Assembly: GCA_031259485.1 (NCBI GenBank)
Contig: JAIRLH010000045.1
Location: 1-6,185 of the forward strand
From: Elusimicrobiota bacterium
Lineage (GTDB): Bacteria; Elusimicrobiota; Elusimicrobia; Elusimicrobiales; Elusimicrobiaceae
Direction of reading: 5' to 3'
DNA length: 6,185 nt
In this document: positions 1-5,934 of the stretch, one piece after another
Layout: each line of letters starts with the position of its first letter
Position numbering within the stretch: position 1 is the stretch's first letter
Notes under the pieces: generated by a model
Database searches by the model: none
What the model was told of the DNA's origin: nothing
The model's input: the letters and a program-made list of their open reading frames with translations, nothing else
Translations under genes and position numbers: made by a program

Positions 1-236
1 GCGTATTTTATGCAATGCCTTATAGTCGGATAATCTTTAAGCTGTATGCCTTCGGCCCTCGGGAGATTGTATTTTTCTCTCATCGCGGCAAAAAGTTCGG
101 CTTGTTTTACAGTATCTATACCGAGGTCCGCTTCCATATCCAAATCAAGATCGAGCATGTCTTTTGGATAGCCGGTTTTCTCGGAAATCAAATCCAGCAT
201 TTCGGCCGTTACTTGGGCCTCGTCCAACTGTTTTGG
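1..236 (-). repeat. Carrier-domain repeat, copy 2 (residues 1724-1801, continues past window edge)
   Basis: Second carrier-like unit, aligned with copy 1 at an offset of exactly 381 bases. Over 236 bases I count nine differences, all in third codon positions and all silent, so the 78 encoded residues are identical, including Thr1765 in GIDT. The copy still matches at base 1, so the repeat boundary, and possibly more copies, lies outside the window. Tandem carriers are typical of Pfa-type synthases, where copy number affects yield; here only two can be seen. Confidence 0.9.
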
Positions 237-3200
237 AACTTCAATAACCGGCTCGGGTTCAACAACGGGCGCGGGAGCAGGTACCGCCATCGCCGGCGGC
301 GTAACCTCAGCAACAGGAGCTGATGGCGTAGCAACAGGAGCAGCCATTGGCGCGGATACAGTGCCCGAGGAGGCACTAAGAGCGTATTTTATGCAATGCC
401 TTATGGTCGGGTAATCTTTAAGCTGTATGCCTTCGGCCCTCGGGAGATTGTATTTTTCTCTCATCGCGGCAAAAAGTTCGGCTTGTTTTACAGTATCTAT
501 ACCGAGGTCGGCCTCCATATCCAAATCAAGGTCCAGCATGTCTTTTGGATAACCGGTTTTCTCGGAAATCAAATCCAGCATTTCGGCTGTCACTTGGGCC
601 TCGTCCAACTGTTTTGGCGCGGTCTGCGCGGGAGCAGGTGCCGCTTCAACGGCCGGGGCGGATTGCGCGGCAGCCGGCGCAGCGGAAACAGACGTATGTT
701 GGTGAGCGGCCTGAGCTTTATCAACAAAAGCCTGCGAAGCCTCCATAACCAAGGAAGGTTTCCTGCCGGCCTGATAATCGTCCTTAATCCTTAAAGTATT
801 ATGAACCACTTCAAGCTCGGGTTTTTGCTGGCCGGAAACTTCTTTGAGCCACGCGGCATGTGCGGCTTCATCAACAATGCGCGGCGTGCCGGCGGTCCAC
901 ACCTTCTCCTGCAGTGTAAGCGATAGTTGCGAACCAAAACCCGCCGCAAGCCGCAGCGCGTATTTGAAGTTATAATGCCCGCCTTTGCTAAGAGTAATAC
1001 CTTCAAGTTCGGGATCGGGCTCTTTATAATTGGCTATGGGCGGCACATCGCCGGTATTGAGCGAATGCACCGCAATAACATCCTCCAGGCCCGCGCCCAT
1101 GGCGTGGCCCGTGAAGCCTTTCACATTGCTTACAATAATTTCTTTCACGCTGTCTTTGAAAGTATTTTTGAGCGCAAAGACTTCCGCGCTGGCGCTGCCG
1201 CCGCGGGCGGGGGTATAGGTCTCATGCGAGATAAAAACCATTTCCTTAGCCATGTCCGAGCGTTTAAGATTATAGTTTTTTTCCGCGCGCGTTATCATCT
1301 GGTTCATCACTTCGGCCACGTGGTTTACGTCCAGCCGAGTAGGGTGGAAAGCGCTGTTGCGCAGATCTGTGTCCAAAATTTTGGTTAAGGGCACAATGCC
1401 GCGGCGCGAGACTTCGGCCCCGTCCTCCACCACTATGCCGGCCGCGCCCATGCCGACTATCATGCCGTTGCGCCGCCTGTCAAAGGGCAGAGCGGCCAAA
1501 GCGACATCTTCTTCCCTGCTGACTGCGCCCGAGGCCAGAAAGCCGGCCAAAATCCATTCCTGAACTGTATCGTTCGTAACATCGTCCGCCGCGATTATGA
1601 TTACGCGTTTTGCGCGGCCCAGTCGTATCCAATCCTGGGCCAGCGCTAAAGCCTGCGCGGTGGAGGCGCACGCGCCGCTTATATGCGTAGCCGGCCCGCG
1701 CGCGCGTATCCACTGGCAGAACTGCGAATGCGCTATGGGTATGGCTTTCAAAAGGAAATCCTGCGGGAAGATATGCGCCTTATGCTCTTTGTATTCCTTA
1801 AATTTCTCGTCAAACCACGCGGTTAGGGAGACTTTTAAAGCCTCGTCGCCTATAGCGCCGATGAGATAGCGGTAAAAAGATTCGGCCTGCTTAAGCGTTT
1901 TTTTGCTGAGCACGTCCGTTATATTTTGCGCTACTGTGGTAATCCACGTTGTGACTGTGGGGAAAGCGGAGGTGAAAATTACGCCGGTGTCGTCTATCAT
2001 GCTTTCGGGCAGGCCCCAGCGGTCGGGCAGGTAGCCGCCGGCCGTGGTAGGTTTATAGTAAAGCACAAGCGGTATGCCCGCGTCTTTAAGCGCAAGCATA
2101 CCGGCCGCAATAGCCAGTTTAAAAACAGGATCCATGGAGTTAACCCATTTGGCGGGCATGCCGAAATCCTGTTCAAAATCAAATGCGCCTTTGCGCGCGG
2201 CCAGTTTGACGGATTGGGAGACGTCTTCAAGCTTTTCCACGCGGTGGTTGCCCACGCGGGATTTTACCACGTATTCTATATTCTTATCTATCTGCTGCTG
2301 GCGTGCGGCGGCGGGCAGTTTTTCTATAAGGTTTTTGCCTTTAAGGATTTCGTCCAGATTACCTTCGCGGAAGACGCGTTCCCAGCTGCCAGGCGTGCCG
2401 GCCGCTATGCCGCTGATTACGACCGAAGTCTCCGCGCGGGTGCCGCAAACGGGCCGGGCTTGCGCCGCTGCCGCGGGCGCGGCGGCCGCTATGCCGCCCA
2501 TGGCTTCGTAAAAAGCGGGGTTGTACATTGTTGGCGGGGTATTAAGGTCGGTCAGCCGCCAGTCCACCGCTATGCCCGCTGCGGCGAGGTTAGCCATAAG
2601 GTCGTTAAACTCGCTTATGCCGCCCTTTTTGGGATGGTTGGAAGACAGCACGCGCACGTCCTTTTTATCGGCCAGGATATTTGTGACGAAAGCGCTCAAA
2701 ACGCGCTTTGGACCCACTTCCACAAACAGCCTTACGCCGCGCTCATAGGCAAGCTGCACCTGTTTTATCCATTCAACGGAGCTCATGATCTGCTCTACCA
2801 TAATATCCCTTATTCTGGAGGTATCATCGGGATAAAAATCGGCGGAGACATTTGAAGTTATGGGTAGCGCGGGCGGTTTTACGTCAAGCGTATTTAAAAA
2901 TTCCCTGTAAGGCCCCTGCGCGTGTTTTACTATGGCCGAGTGGAAAGCATGCGAAACCGGCACTATTACCGATTGTATTCCCATGGCATTGAACTTTGCG
3001 ACGGCCTCTTCGACCGATTTGGTTTCTCCCGCAATAACAGTCTGCGTAGGGCAGTTTTTATTGGCCACGGCCACATAGCCCGGGATTTTCGCAAGCTCAG
3101 GCTCAACCGTTTCCACGCCGGAGGAGATGGCGGCCATCTTTCCGTTGTCGGCCACTTTGATATTGGCCATCGCCGTGCCGCGCATTGATACCGCGCGTAT

Positions 3201-5405
3201 GGCGTTGGGGAAATCCAGCACGCCGGCGGCCACGGCTGCGCCGTACTCGCCCAAACTGTGGCCCATTACAACGTCCGGCTTAAGCCCGAACTGGTACAAA
3301 AGTCTCATCATGGCAACATTGGCCGTGAGTATGGCCGGCTGGGTATACTGCGTCTGTTTTATAATTTCTTCGCGGTTTGCGATTTGCTCTTTGCTTTCGC
3401 CTTCTTTTGACCAAAGACTGTCGGTAAGATTTACGCCTATCATGGATTTCATGATAGCGTCGGCCTCGTCAAAAGTATCTTTGACTATTTTGTACTTGCT
3501 GGACAAATCTTTCATCATATCCACATACTGCGCGCCTTGGCCCGGGAACATAAAGCAGACCTGCGGTTTCTCCTTGCGCGGATGGAAGGGATAAATCCCT
3601 TTCATTTTAAGATATAAAGAAGGCTCTGCCCATACGTCGCTGCCGCTGGCGGTTTTTATGAAAAATTCAATTTTTTCCTTAAGTTTATGCGGGTCTTCCG
3701 CGTTGATCGACACGGCGAATTCCTTATATTGCGCGGTGTGGTTTTTGTAAGCGGCGCGCGTGAGATAGAAGGGGTTATCCTCAATTGCGCGGGCGGCCTC
3801 GTTAAGTTTGTTGAATAAATCCTGTTTTGTCGCGGCCGAAAATACCAGCATATCCCCCTGAAGTTTTTCAAGCGGAACCATAAGGGCGTATTTTGAAGCT
3901 TGTGTCATTTCATTCTCCTGATTGTTAAAATTGTTCTGCGGCTGCCGCGGGGCGGCGTGCGCGCAGGGCGCAGGCTCCTGCGGCGGGGCGAAGTTTATAT
4001 TGGAATCGTATTCCTGCGCGGCTAAATGGAAATTTGTACCCCCGAACCCGAAGGAGGATACATTTGCCCGCCTTATCTTATCTGTCTCCCACTCGCGGGC
4101 TTTGGTTATTACCTTGAACGGGCTGGAAGCCCAATCCACGGTAGGGTTGGGCGTTTCAAAATTGATTGAGGGCGGCAGCACTTTATGGTGCAAAGCCAGC
4201 ATTACTTTTATCACCGACGCTATGCCCGCCGCCGCTTTGGCGTGGCCTATCTGACTCTTTACGGAACCGAGCCATATTGTCCCGGGCTTGGCAAGAGGAG
4301 AAAAAACTTCGTTTAAAGCGCTGAGCTCCGCCGCGTCCCCAACGCGCGTGGCGGTGCCATGGGCTTCAATAAGGCCGACTTGGCCCGGGCTATAATCAAG
4401 CTGTTCAAAAGTCTTTTCTATAGCCAGCTTCTGGCCTTTGGGGTTAGGCGCGGTTATGCCTTTGCCCTTGCCGTCGCTGGAGGCGCCCACGGCGCGGATT
4501 AGACCGTAAATCTTATCGCCGTCTCTTTGCGCGTCGCCGAGGCGTTTTAAAATTATTATGCCCGCGCCTTCGGCCATTACGAAGCCGTTTGCCCTTGCGT
4601 CAAAGGCATAGCTGCCTTCGGCCGATAACGCGCCTATCTTGCAGAATTTGACGAAGGCCGCTGGCGACATCATTTGGTCAACGCCGCCGCACAGGGCCAT
4701 ATCGTAATTGCCCATGCGCAGGCCGTTTACGGCCTGGTCTATTGCGGCTATGGAACTTGCGCACGCGGCGTCAACCGTAAAATTTGTGCCGTTTAAATTG
4801 AATACATTGGCCACGCGGCCGGCTATTACATTGGAAAGCTCGCCCGGCATAGTATCTTCGGTTATAGGCAGGAAATAATCGTCCGCGGCGCGTTCAACGT
4901 CGCCTATTACCGCTTCCTGCGTCGCCGGCGGCAGATTTGCGAAAGCGGAGGATTTGCGCAGCATATCGTAATAGAACTGTTTATATATACGCGCGCAGCT
5001 GTATTCGTTCTTCTGGCCGCCCATGGCGTTAGCTATTATTACGGCCGTGCGTTCGCGGTTAAACTCTTTTCTGTCATAGCCGCTGTCCTCCAGAGCCATG
5101 GAAGCGCTTTCAATGGCCAAATGCTGCACGCCGTCCATCTGTCTGGCTATACTCGGCGGTATGCGGTATTTAAGCGGATTGAACTGGAAGCCGGTTACAA
5201 ACCCGCCTATTTTGGAATAAGTTTTATCCTTTGCTTCGCGGTCAGGGTCGTAGAAGAGCGCGGTATCCCACCTGTCTTTGGGGACTTCTATGATACAATT
5301 CCTGCCTTCAGTGATATTCTTCCAGAAGTCGTCTTTATTGAGTGCGGCGGGCATTATTGCGCCTATACCGATAACTGCCACAGGTTCAAGATATTTTTTT
5401 GACAT
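1..5405 (-). CDS. Giant type I polyketide/PUFA-like synthase, KS-AT-KS-ACP-ACP, C-terminus outside window
   Basis: A multidomain megasynthase that would build an acyl or polyketide chain by decarboxylative condensation of malonyl units on carrier domains, probably in the cytoplasm. Seen: KS1 at about residues 1-465, linker 466-614, AT about 615-915, Ala-rich linker, KS2 about 985-1500, carrier-like domains 1597-1675 and 1724-1801. All catalytic codons lie in one phase and no stop was found, so it is one frame of at least 1801 codons, open at base 1. The ATG at 5405 is preceded by AGGAG with a 10-base spacer, and an in-frame TAA two codons upstream excludes a longer protein. Pfa subunit A has KS-AT-ACPn-KR; here a second KS sits between AT and the carriers. 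Any ketoreductase, dehydratase or further carriers would lie beyond the window. Family assignment is firm at domain level; the product is unknown. Confidence 0.94.
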   Translation of the reverse strand, partial: MSKKYLEPVAVIGIGAIMPAALNKDDFWKNITEGRNCIIEVPKDRWDTALFYDPDREAKDKTYSKIGGFVTGFQFNPLKYRIPPSIARQMDGVQHLAIESASMALEDSGYDRKEFNRERTAVIIANAMGGQKNEYSCARIYKQFYYDMLRKSSAFANLPPATQEAVIGDVERAADDYFLPITEDTMPGELSNVIAGRVANVFNLNGTNFTVDAACASSIAAIDQAVNGLRMGNYDMALCGGVDQMMSPAAFVKFCKIGALSAEGSYAFDARANGFVMAEGAGIIILKRLGDAQRDGDKIYGLIRAVGASSDGKGKGITAPNPKGQKLAIEKTFEQLDYSPGQVGLIEAHGTATRVGDAAELSALNEVFSPLAKPGTIWLGSVKSQIGHAKAAAGIASVIKVMLALHHKVLPPSINFETPNPTVDWASSPFKVITKAREWETDKIRRANVSSFGFGGTNFHLAAQEYDSNINFAPPQEPAPCAHAAPRQPQNNFNNQENEMTQASKYALMVPLEKLQGDMLVFSAATKQDLFNKLNEAARAIEDNPFYLTRAAYKNHTAQYKEFAVSINAEDPHKLKEKIEFFIKTASGSDVWAEPSLYLKMKGIYPFHPRKEKPQVCFMFPGQGAQYVDMMKDLSSKYKIVKDTFDEADAIMKSMIGVNLTDSLWSKEGESKEQIANREEIIKQTQYTQPAILTANVAMMRLLYQFGLKPDVVMGHSLGEYGAAVAAGVLDFPNAIRAVSMRGTAMANIKVADNGKMAAISSGVETVEPELAKIPGYVAVANKNCPTQTVIAGETKSVEEAVAKFNAMGIQSVIVPVSHAFHSAIVKHAQGPYREFLNTLDVKPPALPITSNVSADFYPDDTSRIRDIMVEQIMSSVEWIKQVQLAYERGVRLFVEVGPKRVLSAFVTNILADKKDVRVLSSNHPKKGGISEFNDLMANLAAAGIAVDWRLTDLNTPPTMYNPAFYEAMGGIAAAAPAAAAQARPVCGTRAETSVVISGIAAGTPGSWERVFREGNLDEILKGKNLIEKLPAAARQQQIDKNIEYVVKSRVGNHRVEKLEDVSQSVKLAARKGAFDFEQDFGMPAKWVNSMDPVFKLAIAAGMLALKDAGIPLVLYYKPTTAGGYLPDRWGLPESMIDDTGVIFTSAFPTVTTWITTVAQNITDVLSKKTLKQAESFYRYLIGAIGDEALKVSLTAWFDEKFKEYKEHKAHIFPQDFLLKAIPIAHSQFCQWIRARGPATHISGACASTAQALALAQDWIRLGRAKRVIIIAADDVTNDTVQEWILAGFLASGAVSREEDVALAALPFDRRRNGMIVGMGAAGIVVEDGAEVSRRGIVPLTKILDTDLRNSAFHPTRLDVNHVAEVMNQMITRAEKNYNLKRSDMAKEMVFISHETYTPARGGSASAEVFALKNTFKDSVKEIIVSNVKGFTGHAMGAGLEDVIAVHSLNTGDVPPIANYKEPDPELEGITLSKGGHYNFKYALRLAAGFGSQLSLTLQEKVWTAGTPRIVDEAAHAAWLKEVSGQQKPELEVVHNTLRIKDDYQAGRKPSLVMEASQAFVDKAQAAHQHTSVSAAPAAAQSAPAVEAAPAPAQTAPKQLDEAQVTAEMLDLISEKTGYPKDMLDLDLDMEADLGIDTVKQAELFAAMREKYNLPRAEGIQLKDYPTIRHCIKYALSASSGTVSAPMAAPVATPSAPVAEVTPPAMAVPAPAPVVEPEPVIEVPKQLDEAQVTAEMLDLISEKTGYPKDMLDLDLDMEADLGIDTVKQAELFAAMREKYNLPRAEGIQLKDYPTIRHCIKY
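237..381 (-). other. Ala/Pro/Val-rich inter-carrier linker
   Basis: Residues 1676-1723 (48 residues) are almost entirely Ala, Pro, Val, Ser, Thr and Glu, the usual flexible tether between carrier domains. It contains a 12-base direct repeat (309-320 and 330-341) that encodes APVA twice, so the linker itself seems to have grown by small duplications. Unlike the carriers on either side, it has no counterpart of equal sequence in front of copy 1, which has a different Ala/Gln-rich linker. Confidence 0.8.
382..617 (-). repeat. Carrier-domain repeat, copy 1 (residues 1597-1675)
   Basis: First of two tandem acyl-carrier-like units. It starts at PKQLDEAQVTAEMLDLI, has the helix-2 motif DLGIDTVKQAELF with Thr1638 where Pfa carriers have the phosphopantetheinylated Ser (LGIDSIK), and ends at IRHCIKYA. 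Unit spacing is 381 bases (127 residues) to copy 2. It is preceded by an Ala/Gln/Pro-rich linker (about residues 1555-1596) and followed by a 48-residue Ala/Pro/Val-rich linker. Whether the Thr can be modified is not known from the sequence. Confidence 0.88.
906..2453 (-). other. KS2: second, divergent ketosynthase domain with intact catalytic residues
   Basis: Residues about 985-1500. It begins with SVVISGIAAG, carries the nucleophile Cys1246 in HISGACASTAQA, and continues with a well-conserved block (WIRLGRAKRVIIIAADD, then FDRRRNGMIVGMGAA). The first His is His1394 in SHETYTPARGGSASAE, replacing the usual HGTGTxxGD; Lys1429 and His1434 lie in NVKGFTGHAMGAG. The end is YALRLAAGFGSQ. Because Cys is present it is not a chain-length factor, where Cys is normally lost. 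About 250 residues separate the domain start from Cys1246, longer than in KS1 (214), implying an inserted segment between the N-terminal strand and the nucleophile. From memory this KS subtype recurs in giant bacterial synthases together with LGIDTVKQAE carriers; its exact reaction is unknown to me. Confidence 0.85.
2661..3563 (-). other. AT: malonyl-type acyltransferase domain
   Basis: Residues about 615-915 form an acyltransferase that loads extender units from CoA onto the carriers. Seen: FPGQGAQ (620-626) oxyanion motif, nucleophile Ser717 in GHSLGEY, Arg742 in SMRGTAM at the position that binds the extender carboxylate, and HAFHS (819-823) with His822 aligning with the catalytic His. In modular PKS, HAFH at this place goes with malonyl-CoA and YASH with methylmalonyl-CoA, so malonyl specificity is inferred. 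VEVGPKRVL near residue 898 marks the C-terminal end. The 115 residues before it (from about 500) look like the usual KS-AT linker. Confidence 0.93.
3906..3919 (-). promoter_or_regulatory. Internal Shine-Dalgarno and ATG at the KS1-AT junction
   Basis: On the minus strand AGGAG (3919-3915) is followed by a 6-base spacer and an ATG at 3908, in frame with the synthase (Met500). The codons just before it encode an Asn/Gln-rich run (QNNFNNQENE) from AT-rich DNA that looks more like a leader than a domain. It could allow internal initiation of an AT-KS-ACP protein, or be a relic of a former intergenic gap. The upstream frame is open through it, so it is not needed to explain the gene. Confidence 0.45.
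4011..5405 (-). other. KS1: N-terminal beta-ketoacyl synthase domain
   Basis: Residues about 1-465 form a complete condensing enzyme. It opens with VAVIGIGAIMP and the ExxRW-like stretch VPKDRWDTALFYDPD, followed by KTYSKIGGFV, typical of Pfa/PKS ketosynthases. The nucleophile is Cys215 in VDAACASS, the first His is His349 in EAHGTATRVGD, the conserved Lys is Lys383 and the second His is His388 in SVKSQIGHAKAAAG. The domain closes with SSFGFGGTNFHL near residue 459. The triad Cys-His-His is intact, so elongating (not merely structural) activity is expected. The fourth residue of HGTGT is Ala, a mild and common variation. Confidence 0.95.
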
Positions 5406-5415
5406 GGCTTAATTA

Positions 5416-5420
5416 CTCCT
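5416..5420 (-). promoter_or_regulatory. Ribosome binding site of the synthase gene
   Basis: AGGAG on the minus strand, ending 10 bases before the ATG at 5405. The spacer contains a TAA in frame with that ATG, so this site decides the start. The spacing is slightly long but is the same as for the divergent PTS gene. Confidence 0.8.
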
Positions 5421-5500
5421 GAAATTTAATTAAAGATTTTTGGCGGCCGCAAAGCCCCGCGTCCGCACAGGAAGACTGCAAATAGATTGGTTTAAGCATA

Positions 5501-5520
5501 ATATTAAATGATATTAAATA
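5501..5520. repeat. 10-base tandem direct repeat in the synthase promoter region
   Basis: ATATTAAATG is followed immediately by ATATTAAATA, a 9-of-10 match. It overlaps the proposed -10 region of the synthase promoter. It may be a binding site or simply AT-rich promoter DNA. Confidence 0.5.
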
Positions 5521-5536
5521 TAGAAAGCTAAGGCAA
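5508..5536 (-). promoter_or_regulatory. Candidate sigma70-type promoter for the synthase
   Basis: On the minus strand TTGCCT (5536-5531, 4 of 6 matches to TTGACA) and TATCAT (5513-5508, 5 of 6 matches to TATAAT) are separated by 17 bases. Transcription would start near 5501, giving a leader of about 95 bases that includes a GC-rich patch (about 5443-5469). The surrounding AT-rich DNA offers other possible -10 boxes (for example TATTAT at 5503-5498), so the exact promoter is uncertain. Confidence 0.35.
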
Positions 5537-5568
5537 ACAAGAGCCCGCGTTTGCGCAGCGCGGAAAAC

Positions 5569-5591
5569 TTTGATATTTGCCGAATATCAAA
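5569..5591. promoter_or_regulatory. Perfect 9-base inverted repeat, possible operator
   Basis: TTTGATATT and AATATCAAA are perfect reverse complements separated by 5 bases. The symmetry and short spacer fit a binding site for a dimeric regulator better than a terminator, since it is AT-rich and lacks a following T-run. It lies about 35-60 bases upstream of the proposed synthase -35 box and about 260 bases upstream of the PTS promoter. Confidence 0.45.
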
Positions 5592-5605
5592 CGCATAATA
5601 GCCTT

Positions 5606-5632
5606 TTGATAAACTAAAAAAGAGCTTATCAA
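5606..5632. promoter_or_regulatory. Second inverted repeat sharing the TTGATA core
   Basis: TTGATAA (5606-5612) and TTATCAA (5626-5632) are perfect complements separated by 13 bases. They share the TTGATA core with the dyad at 5569-5591, and the two dyad centres are about 39 bases apart. This suggests repeated sites for one regulator; the wider spacer makes the second site weaker. Confidence 0.35.
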
Positions 5633-5731
5633 GCGGATACATCCAATATAGGCGCGCTACTTGAAGCGGCCTCCAAAAACAAAAATCCGTCGGTTTAACA
5701 AAATCTGTTTCAACCAAATGCTTTTGGCCGC

Positions 5732-5767
5732 CTTGTTATAGGAATTAGATAGCAACGTTCTAACAAG
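5732..5767. repeat. Inverted repeat CTTGTTA / TAACAAG
   Basis: Perfect 7-base arms at 5732-5738 and 5761-5767 around a 22-base centre. There is no T-run on either strand, so it is not a convincing intrinsic terminator. Its role is unknown; it lies between the TTGATA dyads and the PTS promoter. Confidence 0.35.
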
Positions 5768-5847
5768 CCCTATTCCGCCTTCGCTACGCTACGGTACAGC
5801 CCTTTGCTAAAGCGGGAAAACGATATTCGGGTACACAATATAACATT

Positions 5848-5876
5848 TTGACATATATATAAATATTTGCCAAAAT
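5848..5876 (+). promoter_or_regulatory. Sigma70-type promoter of the PTS gene
   Basis: A perfect TTGACA (-35, 5848-5853), a 17-base AT-rich spacer and CAAAAT (-10, 5871-5876, 4 of 6 matches to TATAAT). Transcription would start near 5883, leaving a leader of about 50 bases before the ATG at 5935. The -10 box is weak, which leaves room for activation or for the alternative TATAAA at 5858. Confidence 0.6.
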
Positions 5877-5919
5877 AGAAATTGTTGTCGTTTGTTTTTG
5901 CATCATAATAATCCTACAA

Positions 5920-5925
5920 TGGAGA
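5920..5925 (+). promoter_or_regulatory. Ribosome binding site of the PTS gene
   Basis: TGGAGA with the GGAG core at 5921-5924, 10 bases before the ATG at 5935. It supports that start over an out-of-frame ATG at 5919. Confidence 0.7.
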
Positions 5926-5934
5926 CTACTAAAC

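Larger units (their letters stand above)
5406..5934. other. Divergent intergenic region without a credible gene
   Basis: These 529 bases separate the start codons of the synthase (leftward) and the PTS gene (rightward). Contents: leftward ribosome binding site and promoter candidate (5416-5536), the TTGATA-core dyads (5569-5632), a small CCAAA/TTTGG hairpin (5714-5727), the CTTGTTA dyad (5732-5767), a CGCTA-CGCTA tandem (5782-5791), and the rightward promoter and ribosome binding site (5848-5924). A 67-codon minus frame (5514-5717) has only a TTG start and no ribosome binding site and is not called. No tRNA or known riboswitch shape was recognised. Confidence 0.7.

Noticed and set aside
15..794. 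Two similar plus-strand frames (15-323 and 396-794) that look like a duplicated gene
   Set aside because: They are antisense shadows of the tandem carrier repeats; their similarity comes from the 381-base repeat.
1926..2855. 309-codon plus-strand open frame
   Set aside because: It lies wholly antisense to the AT-KS2 part of the synthase, has no recognisable domain and a low-complexity, His/Arg/Gly-rich composition; it is a by-product of the codon use of the minus-strand gene.
3906..3920. Splitting the synthase into two genes at 3908
   Set aside because: The frame is continuous across the junction with no stop, so I keep one gene and report the internal start as a finding.
5514..5717. 67-codon minus-strand frame in the intergenic region
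   Set aside because: Only a TTG start, no ribosome binding site, no recognisable family, and it runs through the inverted repeats and the proposed synthase promoter.
5782..5794. CGCTA-CGCTA short tandem, as a mobile or dispersed repeat end
   Set aside because: Only two five-base units; no flanking duplications or transposase, so nothing supports a mobile element.
5801..5820. Possible terminator hairpin (CTTT-GCT-AAAG followed by A-run)
   Set aside because: The stem is short with a bulge, and neither strand has a T-run after the hairpin; no gene ends nearby.
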